From Triglochin maritima (lineage: Eukaryota; Streptophyta; Magnoliopsida; Alismatales; Juncaginaceae): a DNA stretch of 64,000 nt. The stretch spans positions 44,840,201 through 44,904,200 of the forward strand of contig OY821774.1 of the NCBI GenBank assembly GCA_963682175.1, written 5' to 3'. The notes under the pieces were generated by a model. That model ran no database searches, was not told the DNA's origin, and saw only the letters and a list, made by a program, of their open reading frames with translations. A program made the position numbers and the translations under genes. This document shows positions 1 through 12,719 of this stretch, piece after piece. Numbering within the stretch: position 1 is the first letter of the stretch; each line of letters begins with the position of its first letter.

Positions 1-461
1 CTTACATGCCGATGTCGTTTTGGGAGAAGGATTGGCTAGTTTAGACTGGCCTTCAACCCCCTTAGAGAGGAAGAGGTCGCCGGTGTAGCTTTGGGAGGAC
101 GGTTGTTATTTTTGGCCTTCAACCCCCTAAGCGAGGCAAAGAACGATGATGAGTGCTGATACCTAAGGTCGACGACGTTCTTGTTTTCAGAATCGTTGCT
201 CTGGTACCATGTTGATTTTGATACAACGAAAATGAGTTTATTGTCTGGTTTTTGTGTGTATATTTTTTGATGATCTCGTAAGATTACATGAATGGTTTAT
301 ATATAATGTTTAAATCTAGCCGTTTGAAATGGCCAATTTGAGAGTTCGAGATTATGGTTGATTGATTGCTCTAAGGAAAGGATGCGGTGATGAGGATCCT
401 CTGAGCTGGATTGATCTTCTGAAGCTGGATTGATTTGTTTCTTTTCTTGGTACGTACAACA
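1..461 (-). mobile_element. Fragment of an LTR retroelement (putative LTR 210-461 plus primer-binding site)
   Basis: Positions 198-209 read gctctggtacca, one base from the complement of the initiator-tRNA-Met primer-binding site. They lie directly beside a segment that begins TGTTGATTTTG at 210 and ends ACAACA at 461, the TG...CA form of an LTR about 252 bp long. This places the element on the minus strand with its internal part to the left, running off the window edge. Positions 1-197 carry no readable protein. The partner LTR is not visible, so the boundaries are inferred. Confidence 0.45.
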
Positions 462-1400
462 CCATTCTTAACAGATGACCTTTAGGGTCAGGTCAGGGGT
501 CAAACCGACCCCAGCTCCCCTTAATAGGGGTAGACCCTGGTCGGGTCCTGACCTGGTATCTGCCCCCGGGTTGGCCACGTGGCCAACTCGGGTTGGTTGG
601 ATTTTTTTTGTTTTTGTTTTTTATTTGTAATAAATGATTAAAAATAAGTTTTTAATATGTTTAATAATATTTTATTGATATATATATTTATTTATATAAT
701 TAAAATTATTTTTTGAAAATTAAAACAATTACCCTACATTCTCTCCCATTTACGTCATTGGAGATCAATATTGGGTAAAAAGAATAAAAACAAATAAAAA
801 ATTTATTTCCAGAAAAAAAGATTTGAAAAAAACTTTAAAATAAATATATTAACATTATTAACTATTATCAATATTAAAAAAATAGCTAAATTATTAATTG
901 ATATGTATATTATTTTATATAATTAGAATTAATTTCTGAAAATTAAAATAATTAATGAAAATTAATAAGATAAAATCACTGTAAAAATAATTTATTTAAT
1001 AGTTTGTGTATTTTCGTGACGGACTAAAAAATGAGGTAAAAAAATAATTTGGAGGAGAGTGTTAAAAGTGAGGTTGAGATTAAGGAGTAAAAAATAAGTT
1101 AGGTTAGGTTGTAGGTTGCATAATATTTTTCGCTGACGTGACAAAGAGATGAACTTGATTGAAAGAGATTTTAGGGTTTGGGATTGTGTATGGCCTAAGC
1201 ACGATGAGAAGGAAAACCAATTTTCCCTTTACACGAGTGAAGTTTGTGCCATCAAAACGACAATTTGAATAATAAGATTCAAAGAGGATGTCATATTCTT
1301 GTCAAATCTCCATTCGAGTAAGAATAAATCCTTACAGATTGCTCGTGACTTTTGAGTATGGAGTAAGAAAAGAATGAGCGAGAATTGTAAGGTTTGAGGC
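462..1400. other. AT-rich non-coding stretch with a G-box palindrome, probable miniature element remnant
   Basis: No gene is seen. Positions 570-587 are a perfect 18-bp palindrome, GTTGGCCACGTGGCCAAC, centred on CACGTG and followed by a T-rich tract. The layout (a GC-rich palindrome with CACGTG, then poly-T and AT-rich DNA) recurs near 24498 and, less clearly, near 42964. This suggests a dispersed non-autonomous element family. Ends and target duplication were not resolved. Confidence 0.35.
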
Positions 1401-2223
1401 TAGGGGTGTAATCGATCTCTAAACGAGTGATCCGAGCCTGCTCAAGATTGACCCGTTAAGGCTTTCGAGCGAAAAATTCTGCTCGTGCTCGGTTCGACCT
1501 GCTCGCGAGCGGCTCATAAGCGGCTCGTTAACCTGAATCTTTGTTTTGGTATTGAATTGCTAATAATGTTGTCCTAACAAGTAAATTATAAGATTACTTA
1601 AGACAAATATAATAATAGTTACTAACATAATTTTAAAATTAACACCTAAAATAAAACATAATCTTATAAATTATATGACAACATCAACATCTTATAAGTA
1701 AGATTATACACTTAGATCAAACAAAACCAACACAATCTTAAAATCAAACACAATCTCTTAAATTATAGGACAACTCACAACATCAACATCTTATAAATAA
1801 GATCATCCACCTGACCCAAACCTTAATTTATTTGAACTTTTGGCGTAGAAAAGAATGACAAAATGAAAAGAAATAATAATAATGGAAAATGAAAAGTTTA
1901 GGACTAATAAGGTTTTGATTCTTATGAGTATTTTGGTTTGGTTTGTTAAATGGATTGTTGGGTTTGGTAAATTAGTTTATTAAATGAGTTTAACACTTAA
2001 CCGATTGAGTAATTGGATAGAATATTCATGTTAATCAAATAATTGGATATAGTAATCAGGTTTCGAGCGATAATTGAGCGAGCACCGAGCGAGCATCGAG
2101 CGAGCGGGGTCTGCTCGTGCTCGGCTCGTTACTAACCGATCCGAGCAACTTCGAGTGAAATCGGAGCAAAATCGAGCGAACATCGAGCGATCTATCGATC
2201 CCGAGCAGAACCTGACAACCCTA
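1401..2223. mobile_element. Non-autonomous hAT-type element with 8-bp target duplication TTTGAGGC
   Basis: The 8-bp sequence TTTGAGGC lies at 1393-1400 and again at 2224-2231. The 823 bp between them start TAGGGGTGTAATCG and end, read on the other strand, TAGGGTTGTCAGG, an imperfect terminal inverted repeat of the hAT style. The inside is rich in GCTCG and CGAGC words near both ends, with an AT-rich centre, and has no transposase. The 8-bp duplication is typical of hAT transposons; the superfamily call is inferred from that and the termini. Confidence 0.8.
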
Positions 2224-2231
2224 TTTGAGGC

Positions 2232-3309
2232 GTATGACAATACTTCCCTTTAAAGTTTTATTTGCCCTCAAGGCCTCAATTCTTAAAGTTGCTAATGAGT
2301 TTAATGACAAATTACTCCAGAGATACAACAAACACTTGAAGCAACCAGATGCGACCTTAAAGATTTTCTTTTCTCCTTCTACTTGGAGGTTTATATTTGC
2401 TTCCTTAAATAATAATAAACATTTTTTAAAATCTTTAACTATCAACTCGGAGAGACTTATAGTTTGTTTGATTAACAACTTAAGAAGAAAAAACAGTTGA
2501 TTTTTTTATTAGAATTGTGCTCATTATTTTGTAATATTTTGTAAGTGATGTAATAAAATAAAGAACTAAAACTTTGTGAGTGGGAGAGAGAGTAAGTGGA
2601 TGTCACGTTTTGAAGAGGAGCCCGAAAAAGAACCCACCCTAAGAGCCCGTCAAGAGTTTCTCTTTTTATTATTTAGATAACGACTTAAGAAAATAAACGA
2701 AATAGTGATTAAGAGAAATCATCTTATACAAAAGGCATTCTCAACCTTCTCTTCATTTTAGAAAAGAATAGTCTATTACTTTTCTCGTATTTTCTCTTAT
2801 AACAATGTTGTATCAAAAAAAGAGAAAATAAACATATTTCTTGTATATTTTTTTCTTCTTCTTTCCATTTCTTTTTTCTCATTCGTTATTACCCAAATAC
2901 ACTATTAATTAGTTTGGAGATTCTTACCTCAAGATATTAAAATCCCAAATTGAATCCCAACAAATTATTGATTAATATGTTTGAACTAAACTGTTTAAGA
3001 TTTAAAATGAGATAAGTACTAACAAAGTAAATTAAATAAATAGAAAAGAGTAGTGATACACAGACGTGAGTGTTCGGGACATGTGCTGACATAGTCAGTA
3101 TAGTCAGCAGAAGTCAAATGTTTTTTATTTTTTAAAATTAATTAAATAACATATTTATTTTGTTAGCACGTCCGGATGCACTAATCATTTCCCAATAAAA
3201 AATACTTACCTAATTCTTATCCTCTTTCAAAAATCAAAACTAAGGAAAAGAAGGAACCAACCCACTCCACATTCCACAGTCGAAACTCCATAGTGCAGCC
3301 ACATCCCAA
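2232..3309. other. Upstream region of the RlmI-like gene
   Basis: No gene is recognised. The stretch is AT-rich with scattered polypyrimidine runs, and becomes GC-richer just before the ATG at 3310. It should hold the promoter and 5' leader of the methyltransferase gene, but I cannot point to a specific TATA box or start site. Confidence 0.4.
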
Positions 3310-6300
3310 ATGCAAGTCTCAACTCGCCTCCTCGCCGCCTCCACCTCCGTCTCCGTCTCCACCACAACTCTCCATCGCCTCGCCGCCACCCGCAAAGGTA
3401 CTTAACCCCCTCCCTCCCACCTTAGCCGCACTTCCCCTAACACCCCCTTCATCCCCAGGGCTGGCGAAGGTGGTGCTGAAGAAGGGAAAGACGCAGCTTT
3501 TCAAGGACGGCAGCCCCATGGTCTACAGCGGCGCCGTCGACCGGATCGTTGGCCGCCCCCCGCCCAAGACCGGCGACGTCGTCCTCGTCGCCGACGGAGC
3601 CGAGAGGCCTATCGGCTGGGGCGTGTATAACTCCTTCTCCATGTACTGCGTTCGGTTGATGCAGATGGAGGAGGAAGCTGCCAGGTTTGTATGTTTGTTT
3701 GTTATGCGCTCTCGCTTGTGTTTTGATTTTCTTTGGGGAATTATTATGTGTTTTTTTGTGTGTGTTGTTAGTTATTGTTTTTTAACAGAGGCAGAGTTCA
3801 CAGCCATGAAGTTAGATAAATTGACGATTTGTGTGTCGTGGGGGTCTCATTTGACACAATGTACTTGTATCAGGAAAAAATGTGTATGTTGTGTTAAGCA
3901 TAATTTGAAGAAAATTCACGATGTTTGGATGATAGTAACCAAATAACACGGGCACATTGATCGCAGTAAATAAAAAAATTGGTTTTTCATTGAAGATGCT
4001 AAATGTATCATTTTCGTGTTGCAATGCATCAACCACAATCATGTGTTTTTCGTGTGAAGTCGTGTCATATTTACTTTGTTTTCATGCTTTATAAGTCGTC
4101 ATAATTATGTTAATCAATCACAAAAACTTTTATTGTGTTGACTGTTGACTGTTGAGTTGTGTCTTATTCATGTCTAAATTCGTCAGTGCGAGGCTAATGA
4201 CCTGTTATTTGGAACTGAGATTGTTGTTTATTATAGCGACGCTATCATGCAATCTCCTTGATTTCTAAGATAAAGTACAAGTCAAATAGGTTATGCAAGT
4301 TCAAATGCGTATGTAAAGAAGTTTGGTTCTATTCAAGCTTGTTTTGACATGTTGATCTGTGCCTCTTTTTATTAATTCAGGGATTCGAGCTGCACGTTGG
4401 ACTTGGATAAGTTAATTGAAATGAGAATTTCTGCTGCAGTTGAGTTGCGCATGAAGTTGGGACTGCCCTCTGAGGATACAAATGCGTATCGTCTTGTAAA
4501 TAGTGAAGGAGACAGGTACTTGCTTTATGACAGAATTGTTGGTTAATCATTTCATCTTAAAATTTTTCTTTCATCTAAAAAGTTACATCTGCAATATGTG
4601 TAATAACCTCCACAAAACCTGCAAAGTAGAACATTTCTGATAATAGCTAAACTGGCCAATAATTGTGAAAGTGTTCTTCTCTAATTGGATATATTGACAC
4701 GTGGACTGGGTCGGCATGGGATGTCTAATAAGTGCATACATAGCCAAAAAGTGCAGTAATAGTATTCAAATTGAAGTAGTATTTATTGAAATTGTGCTTT
4801 CAATTGATTGTTGAGCTGTGAAGCTCACGTCTTGTAGCATCTTATCACATAGGTATGAGTTTACTAATACATTATGATGTTTAACCTCCATTATCAATTG
4901 GCTAACAAATGAGATGTTGGTGGTTAAATGAATGTGAGGAAGGTAGAAATGAAGATATTTTTACGACGTTGGGAGTCTTCTGACTCTTGTAACTCAAATG
5001 CTCATCTTGGACTAGAATCTAATTCTATTATATTTATTGAAGTACCATGTAGGCTTGGACAACTTGTACAATGTTGGGTCTCCTATATTGTACTAGCCAA
5101 AATCCCATGCGTTGCACGATCGTCCTTTTTAATTTTTGTTGATCGTAGAGTATGTTGATGCAGTATAATAGATTATCATTGTGTTTTTTCTTGTTGATTG
5201 TAGATTTTGTGAATACAATATACCTTTTATGTAGAATGAAATTATAATGGAACACATTTAATCACAAACTTTTGTAGGATATCACAATAGAAGTCTTGAG
5301 TACAGATTTATCATAGATTGGTTCTCGCATGCACACCATCGTGGATTATAGGAATACAGAAGAACTTATGATGATCTATTCATCTTTCTAAGTCTCAATC
5401 TCAATTGAAAGCATATAAACCAAGTTATTTCTTTCGTTATATAATGTAAGAAAATGTTTAAAATGTTGCCACCCTTGTAATTCATATTACAAGTACATCA
5501 TTTTGTTTACATAACCAAGTGGAAGGGGAAGGCAAATGAAACCAACGTCAAGATATTCTCTAAATCATTGCAGAGCATCAAAATCCAATCATCTAAACTG
5601 GAATGGATTATCCTCAAGCAACTTCTCCATGTCACTTGTGTTTCTGTTTAGCAAATCAAGGATACACTTTTTTTGTTTTTTATTTACTCCAAAACACCTA
5701 TGGCATCAAGCAAAGCACAACCTCAATATTTGGTTAATATAAAAAACTTCCAATTAAACTTTCGAATTGAATTACCACATGGTTTAGATCGAGATCCATA
5801 TAAAATATAGCACCATACTCTAAAAAACTCAATAACTCAATCATATGTAAAAAATGTCTGTACTATTTTAGATACTAGATAATTATCTATGTGGTCGTGA
5901 AAAATAAACCCATCATAAAGAGAGGAATTACTATTAAATATTGGACTACTATTAAATATTTAGTTGGACTACTATTAAATATTTAGTATAGCTGCAAGAG
6001 GCAAACAACAACTATTTAGATAAATCAGTTGAATTGGTTAAATATTTTTCTACTTGAAGTGCTTACGAAGGACCGATTGAGCAAGTTAAAAGGAAACAGT
6101 TAAAAATACGGTTAGGACTACAAAAATATTAAATTGTGAAACGTGAAGTTATACCTAGGTGGTGCTTGTTAATTGTAATTTATACTTTGCATTGAAATTT
6201 ACCGAATCCAAAACAATATTTATAACTGCATATGTATATAGAACATTTTTCAAACCTATACCAAACATTTTCATTCAAATTGTCTAAACTTTACCGCAAA

Positions 6301-9300
6301 CAATAAATTATGTGCATTTCTAAACAAAATACCAACATATTATGTGCATGTCTAAACAAAATACCAACAGATTAAAACATACCTCTAGAACCAGCCAAAT
6401 GCAAATTCACACTCCAAGACAAAGCAATAGACCGTCACTAAGAAAGTTATCTTCTATAACGGACCACCAATTTCAAGAGCAGATCTACTACTGTCATGCC
6501 TGATTATGCCTAATGCACATCATATATCAGCAAAACACAAAGAGAAACAGCCAGAGGGCAGTGAAAATCTATCAACAAATATAGGAAATAAACCAGACAC
6601 CACAAGACAGCTGCGTTCACCCCACTTGCCATAATGCCTTTGGCTTCATCCCGTTTCCGCAATATTCCTAAACGGTCACAAGTCATTGATGACTTCGGAT
6701 GACTTTGACCCCAATAAAGGTTGGTCAATTTACATAATTACATTTCTCAGCAGTTAGTCATGGGTGTAAATTGAGGAACTAATTCCCTGCTTTCTCCATT
6801 GGACTCCATATTACCTATGATTCTATGAAAGTAAAAGTTTAAGTAATATATAGACGAATGCAAATTTGAAGAAACATGACCGGCATGCAACAAAGGATGG
6901 ATAAATAAAAGAGAGAACAAAATTAGAGACAGACAAAACAGAAAGGGACAATCTAACTAAATACATTGCTCAAATTAAACCAAAATGTCAAGACCTAGAA
7001 CCATAGCACATGATGAACACACCCAAGAGCTCCCACGATAAAAATCTTGTTAGGGATTTATCATACAACTATTTTCTAAAGCGCAAAACATCATATTTTT
7101 TTCAATCGTTACTCTCTGAGGACAGAGCATGAAATCAAAACTAAGAATACTAAAAATAAAATGTGATAAACCACGAATATCGAAAGATAACCAATATAAT
7201 ATCAGAAAGAAAAAAAACAAAAAAACTTTCCGGAAGTTCTCTGTACCATTTCCATATATGAATACTTTTTTTGACAATTACATGCATACATATATTTTTG
7301 AAAAGGAAAGTACATAACAATCATGCACTCAGAGTAGCACCCAAAATCACAATATTAGAATGCATTCTACCAACCAACACCACAAACTTAAGAGTACAAC
7401 TAAACTACTTAATAAAACCAACAATATTAGATTAGTTAAACAAACCCTTAAAGAATTATAAGAAACATAGTAATGCCATAAAATCGAACACTACATAATG
7501 ATTGATGGGCCAAAACTGCACAATATTATAATGCAATATTCCCATTCAAAAAATCAAAATAACAAAGAACAACACCAAAAAGTAGACCTCTTCCTTCTGT
7601 TCATGTTAAAAAAGTTAAAATAAAATAAAATCCCAAAGAGAGATGTATATTGGTAAACATGCACATTGGAGCACAACCCAAGACGAAAAATAGTGTTTTT
7701 TGTTCATATTAATCGATATAAAGAAAACCCTAATGGAGAAAAAGAGAGATAATATGATCAAAGAGAGGAACATAAGGGGAATAGAAGAAAACACAATACA
7801 AACCTTTTTCTTCTTCAAATAATCTGATGTCATGGACATTCCATAATCTGTAGTGGACACTCACACTGAGAATTGCGCAAGAGAAACTACCAACGCAACC
7901 AGTGGGTGGTGGAGGCCTTTAAATGAGATAGAGATGGCGTTTGGCGAGGGTGGTGACACACAGCTAGAATGTCCATGATATTAGCTTCTAATTCAAACAA
8001 AAATGATCGTTAATTAGGAAAGTCCACTATAATCAAAACACAATAATAGCTACCACCCAAATGTAAAAGGGAGAAAAGTGTTGGGAAGAGCAAAAAAAAA
8101 AGAATATTCAAATAATGTTTTTATGTAGTTAGCTAAAAACAGGTAGAAAAGAAAGAGGAAACTAAGGATGGATAAATATCTAGAAGACACGCATAAAGCC
8201 AAGGAAATGACAAAAAACTAAAATCAGACGCTTGAATGGTCGGGAGAAACTGAGATCAACAAACTATATTTCGTCATTAGCATAAGGCAACCACTCGTTG
8301 TACGAATGTATTTTTCATTACATTCCACATGCAAAACCAAAAATAAGACAAACAGATGGAAGCCACAAAAGGAAACAATCCGGGTAGAAGTACAAAACGA
8401 ACACCATCTCGATCCGAATCCAAAATCAAAACACCCAAATTCACCTGAAAGCAACGAAATTACCAGAAACTGAACTATCCCGATCGACAAAAAGCTAACC
8501 GCCACATGATCAAACCAAACCACCATAGAACCAAACGATTCAAAAAGCAGCAAAGAAACTACCCTTTCTCGAAGACTGTTAGGATGCACTAAAAAAACTT
8601 TGAGTGCAAGATCACATGTCACTGAAGCCATAAAAATAGAAGTTATAGTCAAAGAAAGGGTCAAAATGATCAAAACTTAGATGAGACATCTTGTTACCTT
8701 GTTTGCACATACTGTCGGTAGCAAGGTGATGAGGATGGTTGTGAAGGATTTAAAGGAACGTAAGGCAACGGTCGGGATAGGAATTGATGGATGGAGGCAC
8801 GACCATCAGTGGCGTGGTTGAAGCGGTTAGAGGGTGGGATTTTGGGTTTAGACGAATATGTTGGTGGGATTTGGTTAGAAGGAAGGGTTGAGTTTGAGGG
8901 AGGAAATTGAGTGATTGTTTGGATGGTGGAAATGATTCCAAGGACCAGGAAGATTTAGTTTTCTCTTGGACAGTAATGTGATCTTTGATTAAATGAACCG
9001 TTAAGATTCAAAGGAAGGATGAGGAAAAATTGTATCCACGCCGAACCAGTTATATAATACTATAGATTGTTGTATGTATGAGTTATTTGCAAAAGGATAG
9101 GGGATTTTTATCCCATGAATCTTCTAGACTTCCATGAAATGGAACATTTTGGAACAAATACATAGAGAAAAGTAGACATGAACTGTTGTACAACTTCCAC
9201 TAGATATGCATAAAGAGTAATAGCATCAATATCCATGTGATAGTGATCTTTTGGTTATTGGTGCAATTTCTTCATTATAAACTTCCCTGACCATCTCTAG

Positions 9301-12300
9301 AGATTGATATTGTACTTAAAAACTGCCAAAAAATCTCTCCGGAAAATTACCAGGATGTTCTTATAAGGCTTACCTTGTAACTGGAAAAAAAAGTGTCGTT
9401 TTGCTGGCAAGTGCCAACATTGCTTCTACATGGTCTTCAGTAAATTTCTTGGTTTTATCCCCCTTGCAATAAGAACATTTTTTGTTGATAAGATTTTTCC
9501 CTGTGGATTGGACATTACAAATGTTGATGTGTTTATGCATACCATATCTCATTTAAGTTGGAAAACTGTTCAAATACAGACTTTCTATGCTATTACGTTT
9601 TTTTACCAGCATACTATTTTGGTAAAACAATCAAGCTACTTGTGTTAAAGAATGCATTACTTTTTAAATGTTTTCCCCCAAGAGCTGATACTCTGCCTCA
9701 AATTCGATTCTGTTCATTGTTAAGGGTAGGTTATCAGGTTTAATAGTGGATGTCTTTGGCGATGCTGCTGTTGTAGCGTCATCTGCTGCTTGGGTGGAAA
9801 ATTGCAGAGCTAGAATCGAGCAGTGTCTTAGTAGTATTCCTGGATTAAACAATTTAATATGGAGACCGTCTATAGATATATTGAAAGAAGAAGGCTTGGA
9901 TTTATCGAATTCTCCAAGTGATGATAATCCCACCTCTACTCTTGAAGTGTTGAAGGTAAGCTAAGAGTCAAAACACAAAGTACGGTCATTTGTTAAAAAC
10001 ATCCAATCACATTACTAACCTCCCTTTAGATAATAGTTTTGTAATATATAATATAAAATGCCACCGAAAGAATAGGGTCAGAACTTGGTTGCGGACTATA
10101 ACATTTTACTTCTAGGTTACCAATTGTAACCACTATGTCATCAGCATCTATGCCCATCCCCTGTAAGTTAAAATAGTTGTGTTTCTGCAATTTGCTGAAC
10201 AATTGATAAATCACATACTTGCAAATAAAAAATTGTATGTTGCTACACAGATTTGCTTAAAATTTCCATAGCAACTATTGTCGTGGTGAACCGGTACAAG
10301 TTTCTCCCCATAGTAGCATGCCTCCAATTTTTGTACTCGTAGCCAAGTCCATTAAAGCTATCTGATTTGGATTGGGGGTAACCATGTGCTACACTTTGTA
10401 AAATGATATGCTTTTGGATGTCTGGTTGTGATGCGTGTGATTCATTACAGCGTAGAACTTGTTGTCCTTCACGAGTTTCTATAAATAAAAAACATATTTC
10501 CTTATTGTCAGCCATAATATCAAAAAGTTGATCATAAGACTATTTCAGATGTTGAAGAAGAAAATACAATAAGGATAATTGTTATTGCTTAGGTCCTGTA
10601 TATGTAGAGATTACAAGGATGAAATAAAGAAACAACAATTCGTAAACATTACAAGGAAACACCAAATAAAGAAAGTCCTGTCAATTAGAATATATAAATG
10701 TAATTATTTCCTAATATCTATTATTCTGACATCAGATAATTGAGAATGGCATATGCTACTACGTCTCAACTCAGGGTCAGAAAACAGGATTTTATGCTGA
10801 TCAGCGTGAGAATCGTCAATTCATATCATTGATTTCGAGAAATCAAAAAGTTCTTGATGTTTACTGCTATAGTGGTGGTTTTGCTCTTAATGCTGCAAAA
10901 GGTGGTGCAGTCAGTGTTACAGGTTAAACACCGACACAGTACTAATTAATTCTCTGATGCAGTTTGTATCAATCTTTTCAATTTATAACTGAAAGGACAG
11001 AACAGCTAGTGTTGTACACTTGTGCGTCATCTACATATTATATATTCTTTTTTTATTATAACTTTTCACATTAACCGTTTGTAGGAATTGATTCATCTTT
11101 GCCTGCTGTGGAACGTGCAAAAGAAAATGTCTTTCTTAACAAGATGGATCCTCAGACTATCTCATTTTTGAGAGAAGATGCTAGTGAGTTCATGAAAGAT
11201 GCTGCTTCAAGACAGGAAACATGGGATATAGTTATTCTGGATCCTCCAAAGTTGGCTCCCAGAAAAAAGGTGCTTACACAAATTTGTTTCCTCATACCAT
11301 AATTATGAATTCACCATTCACGACATCGGACATTCGTAGTAATATTGTGGGTCCAGGACGACATGTAAAAAGTTTGTCTTTTGGATCTCATCATTCTCAT
11401 TATTGCATTTCTCTCTTTGTAGAATTCTTTTGAATGCTTAGGGGCCGTGTTGACTGGAAACAGTTAAGAAGTCTTCCATGATAATTAGCAATAATGAACA
11501 AATTTGATAGATCAAGATCTTCTCTCTATGAAGGAGCCTATTGGTGTCAACCATTAGCTTGGGTAGCATTTATAAGTAGTAACTAGTCAGTTTATTTGGA
11601 ATCTTGGATCAGTTCTATTTAAATTTTGGAGGAAAAACTTTGTCACGCAATTTCATTGTGACAACGCCTTAACATGTACAAGAACCTAATAAGGCTAACA
11701 TCTCGTGAATAGAGATCTCAAGAACTATGATAGAGAACGTAGTTGTTCACATCCTATGAGAGAAGGTACCCTATTGTGAATCTGTAGGAGCTGTGAAAGT
11801 GATCCATGTAGTATAACGAGTTACTTGAGTAACGAAGGTCGAATCAAATGAAGACTCAAATCTATCATGTTAAGGTTGAAAGAGTCACGCTAGACTATTG
11901 GATTATGTCACAAGTACAATCCTTTGGTATATGAATGTAACCCTAACAGTGATACTGCTAAAAGGATTTGCTGGATGTATGATAAGTTCAAACACTAAGA
12001 TGCATAAAACCTGGGCCAAATTGCACATAGATAGTCCACCTTCGAAATTGAAGTACTTCTAGGCACTCCCATTCTAAGTGAGAATTTACATCACATTTGT
12101 GGCATCTTGGTACTTTTTTGTTGTATTTGTGGCATCTTAATATTAGAAAAAAATGCTACACATTCAACTGAACTTCAAGGTAAGATTAATTTTCTTGAGT
12201 TGAATGTATTAGCTATAGCTTGAGAACATTTTTTCATCACAATGGACTTCAATGGGCAAGTTCTTTTCTTGCAGGTCCTACAAAGCGGATCTGGTATGTA

Positions 12301-12719
12301 TAGAAATCTAAATTCCTTAGCTATGAAAATCACAAGAAAAGGTGGCTTGCTGATGACATGCTCATGTTCTGGAGCTGTCACTCAGAGTGGAACATTCCAG
12401 CGCATAATTCAGGCAATTCACTGTCCTTGTATTATTATAGAAACATGACAAAATCTACAAGATTTTAAGCATCGTTGCTTGATTTTCTCAATGTCTTATG
12501 TCTATCTCATGCAGTACAACATTATAGAAATTAAACAATGGGACCCACAATGTATTCTAACCAGTTAAGTTTTGGGGTCTTGTTCTTCAGGGTGCTGCCT
12601 TAGCAGCAGGTAGGAAAATCACAATTCTGAGACAGGCTGGAGCTGCATGTGATCATCCGATTGATCCTGCTTATCCTGAAGGTGCATACCTAACTAATTT
12701 CTTGGTAAGAGTATTGTGA
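3310..12719 (+). CDS. RlmI-like class I SAM-dependent rRNA (cytosine-C5) methyltransferase, organelle-targeted
   Basis: Eight exons join in frame: 3310-3397, 3459-3684, 4381-4515, 9730-9955, 10736-10922, 11085-11269, 12275-12412 and 12591-12719, giving 437 codons plus TGA. Bacterial RlmI is about 396 residues; the excess here is a Ser/Thr/Arg-rich N terminus ([12 protein letters not shown]...) that looks like a transit peptide. Residues about 30-105 form the PUA RNA-binding domain. Exon 5 carries the family signature [11 protein letters not shown] and the SAM-binding loop [14 protein letters not shown]. Exon 6 has the [10 protein letters not shown] motif, and exon 7 the TCSCSG motif with the presumed catalytic cysteine. 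By family it should methylate a cytosine of large-subunit rRNA using S-adenosylmethionine; plastid versus mitochondrial targeting cannot be decided. Intron 3 is 5.2 kb. Intron 7 has a GC donor (CAG|GCAATT). All other junctions are GT-AG. Confidence 0.92.
4516..9729. other. Giant intron 3 of the RlmI-like gene (5.2 kb), repeat-bearing
   Basis: It lies between exons that meet exactly in frame (AG|G, Arg), so it contains no missing exon. It is AT-rich, with no convincing protein on either strand. Small local repeats are visible: about three copies of a 22-24 bp unit around ACTATTAAATATT at 5931-5990, and a 32-bp direct duplication at about 6308-6371. A sequence at 5079 resembles a Helitron 5' end. 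The size suggests a transposon insertion, but I found no clean pair of ends. Confidence 0.7.

Noticed and set aside
8224..8673. 149-codon open frame on the minus strand in RlmI-like intron 3
   Set aside because: It is hydrophobic and low in complexity, matches no family I know, and has no supporting splice or codon pattern.
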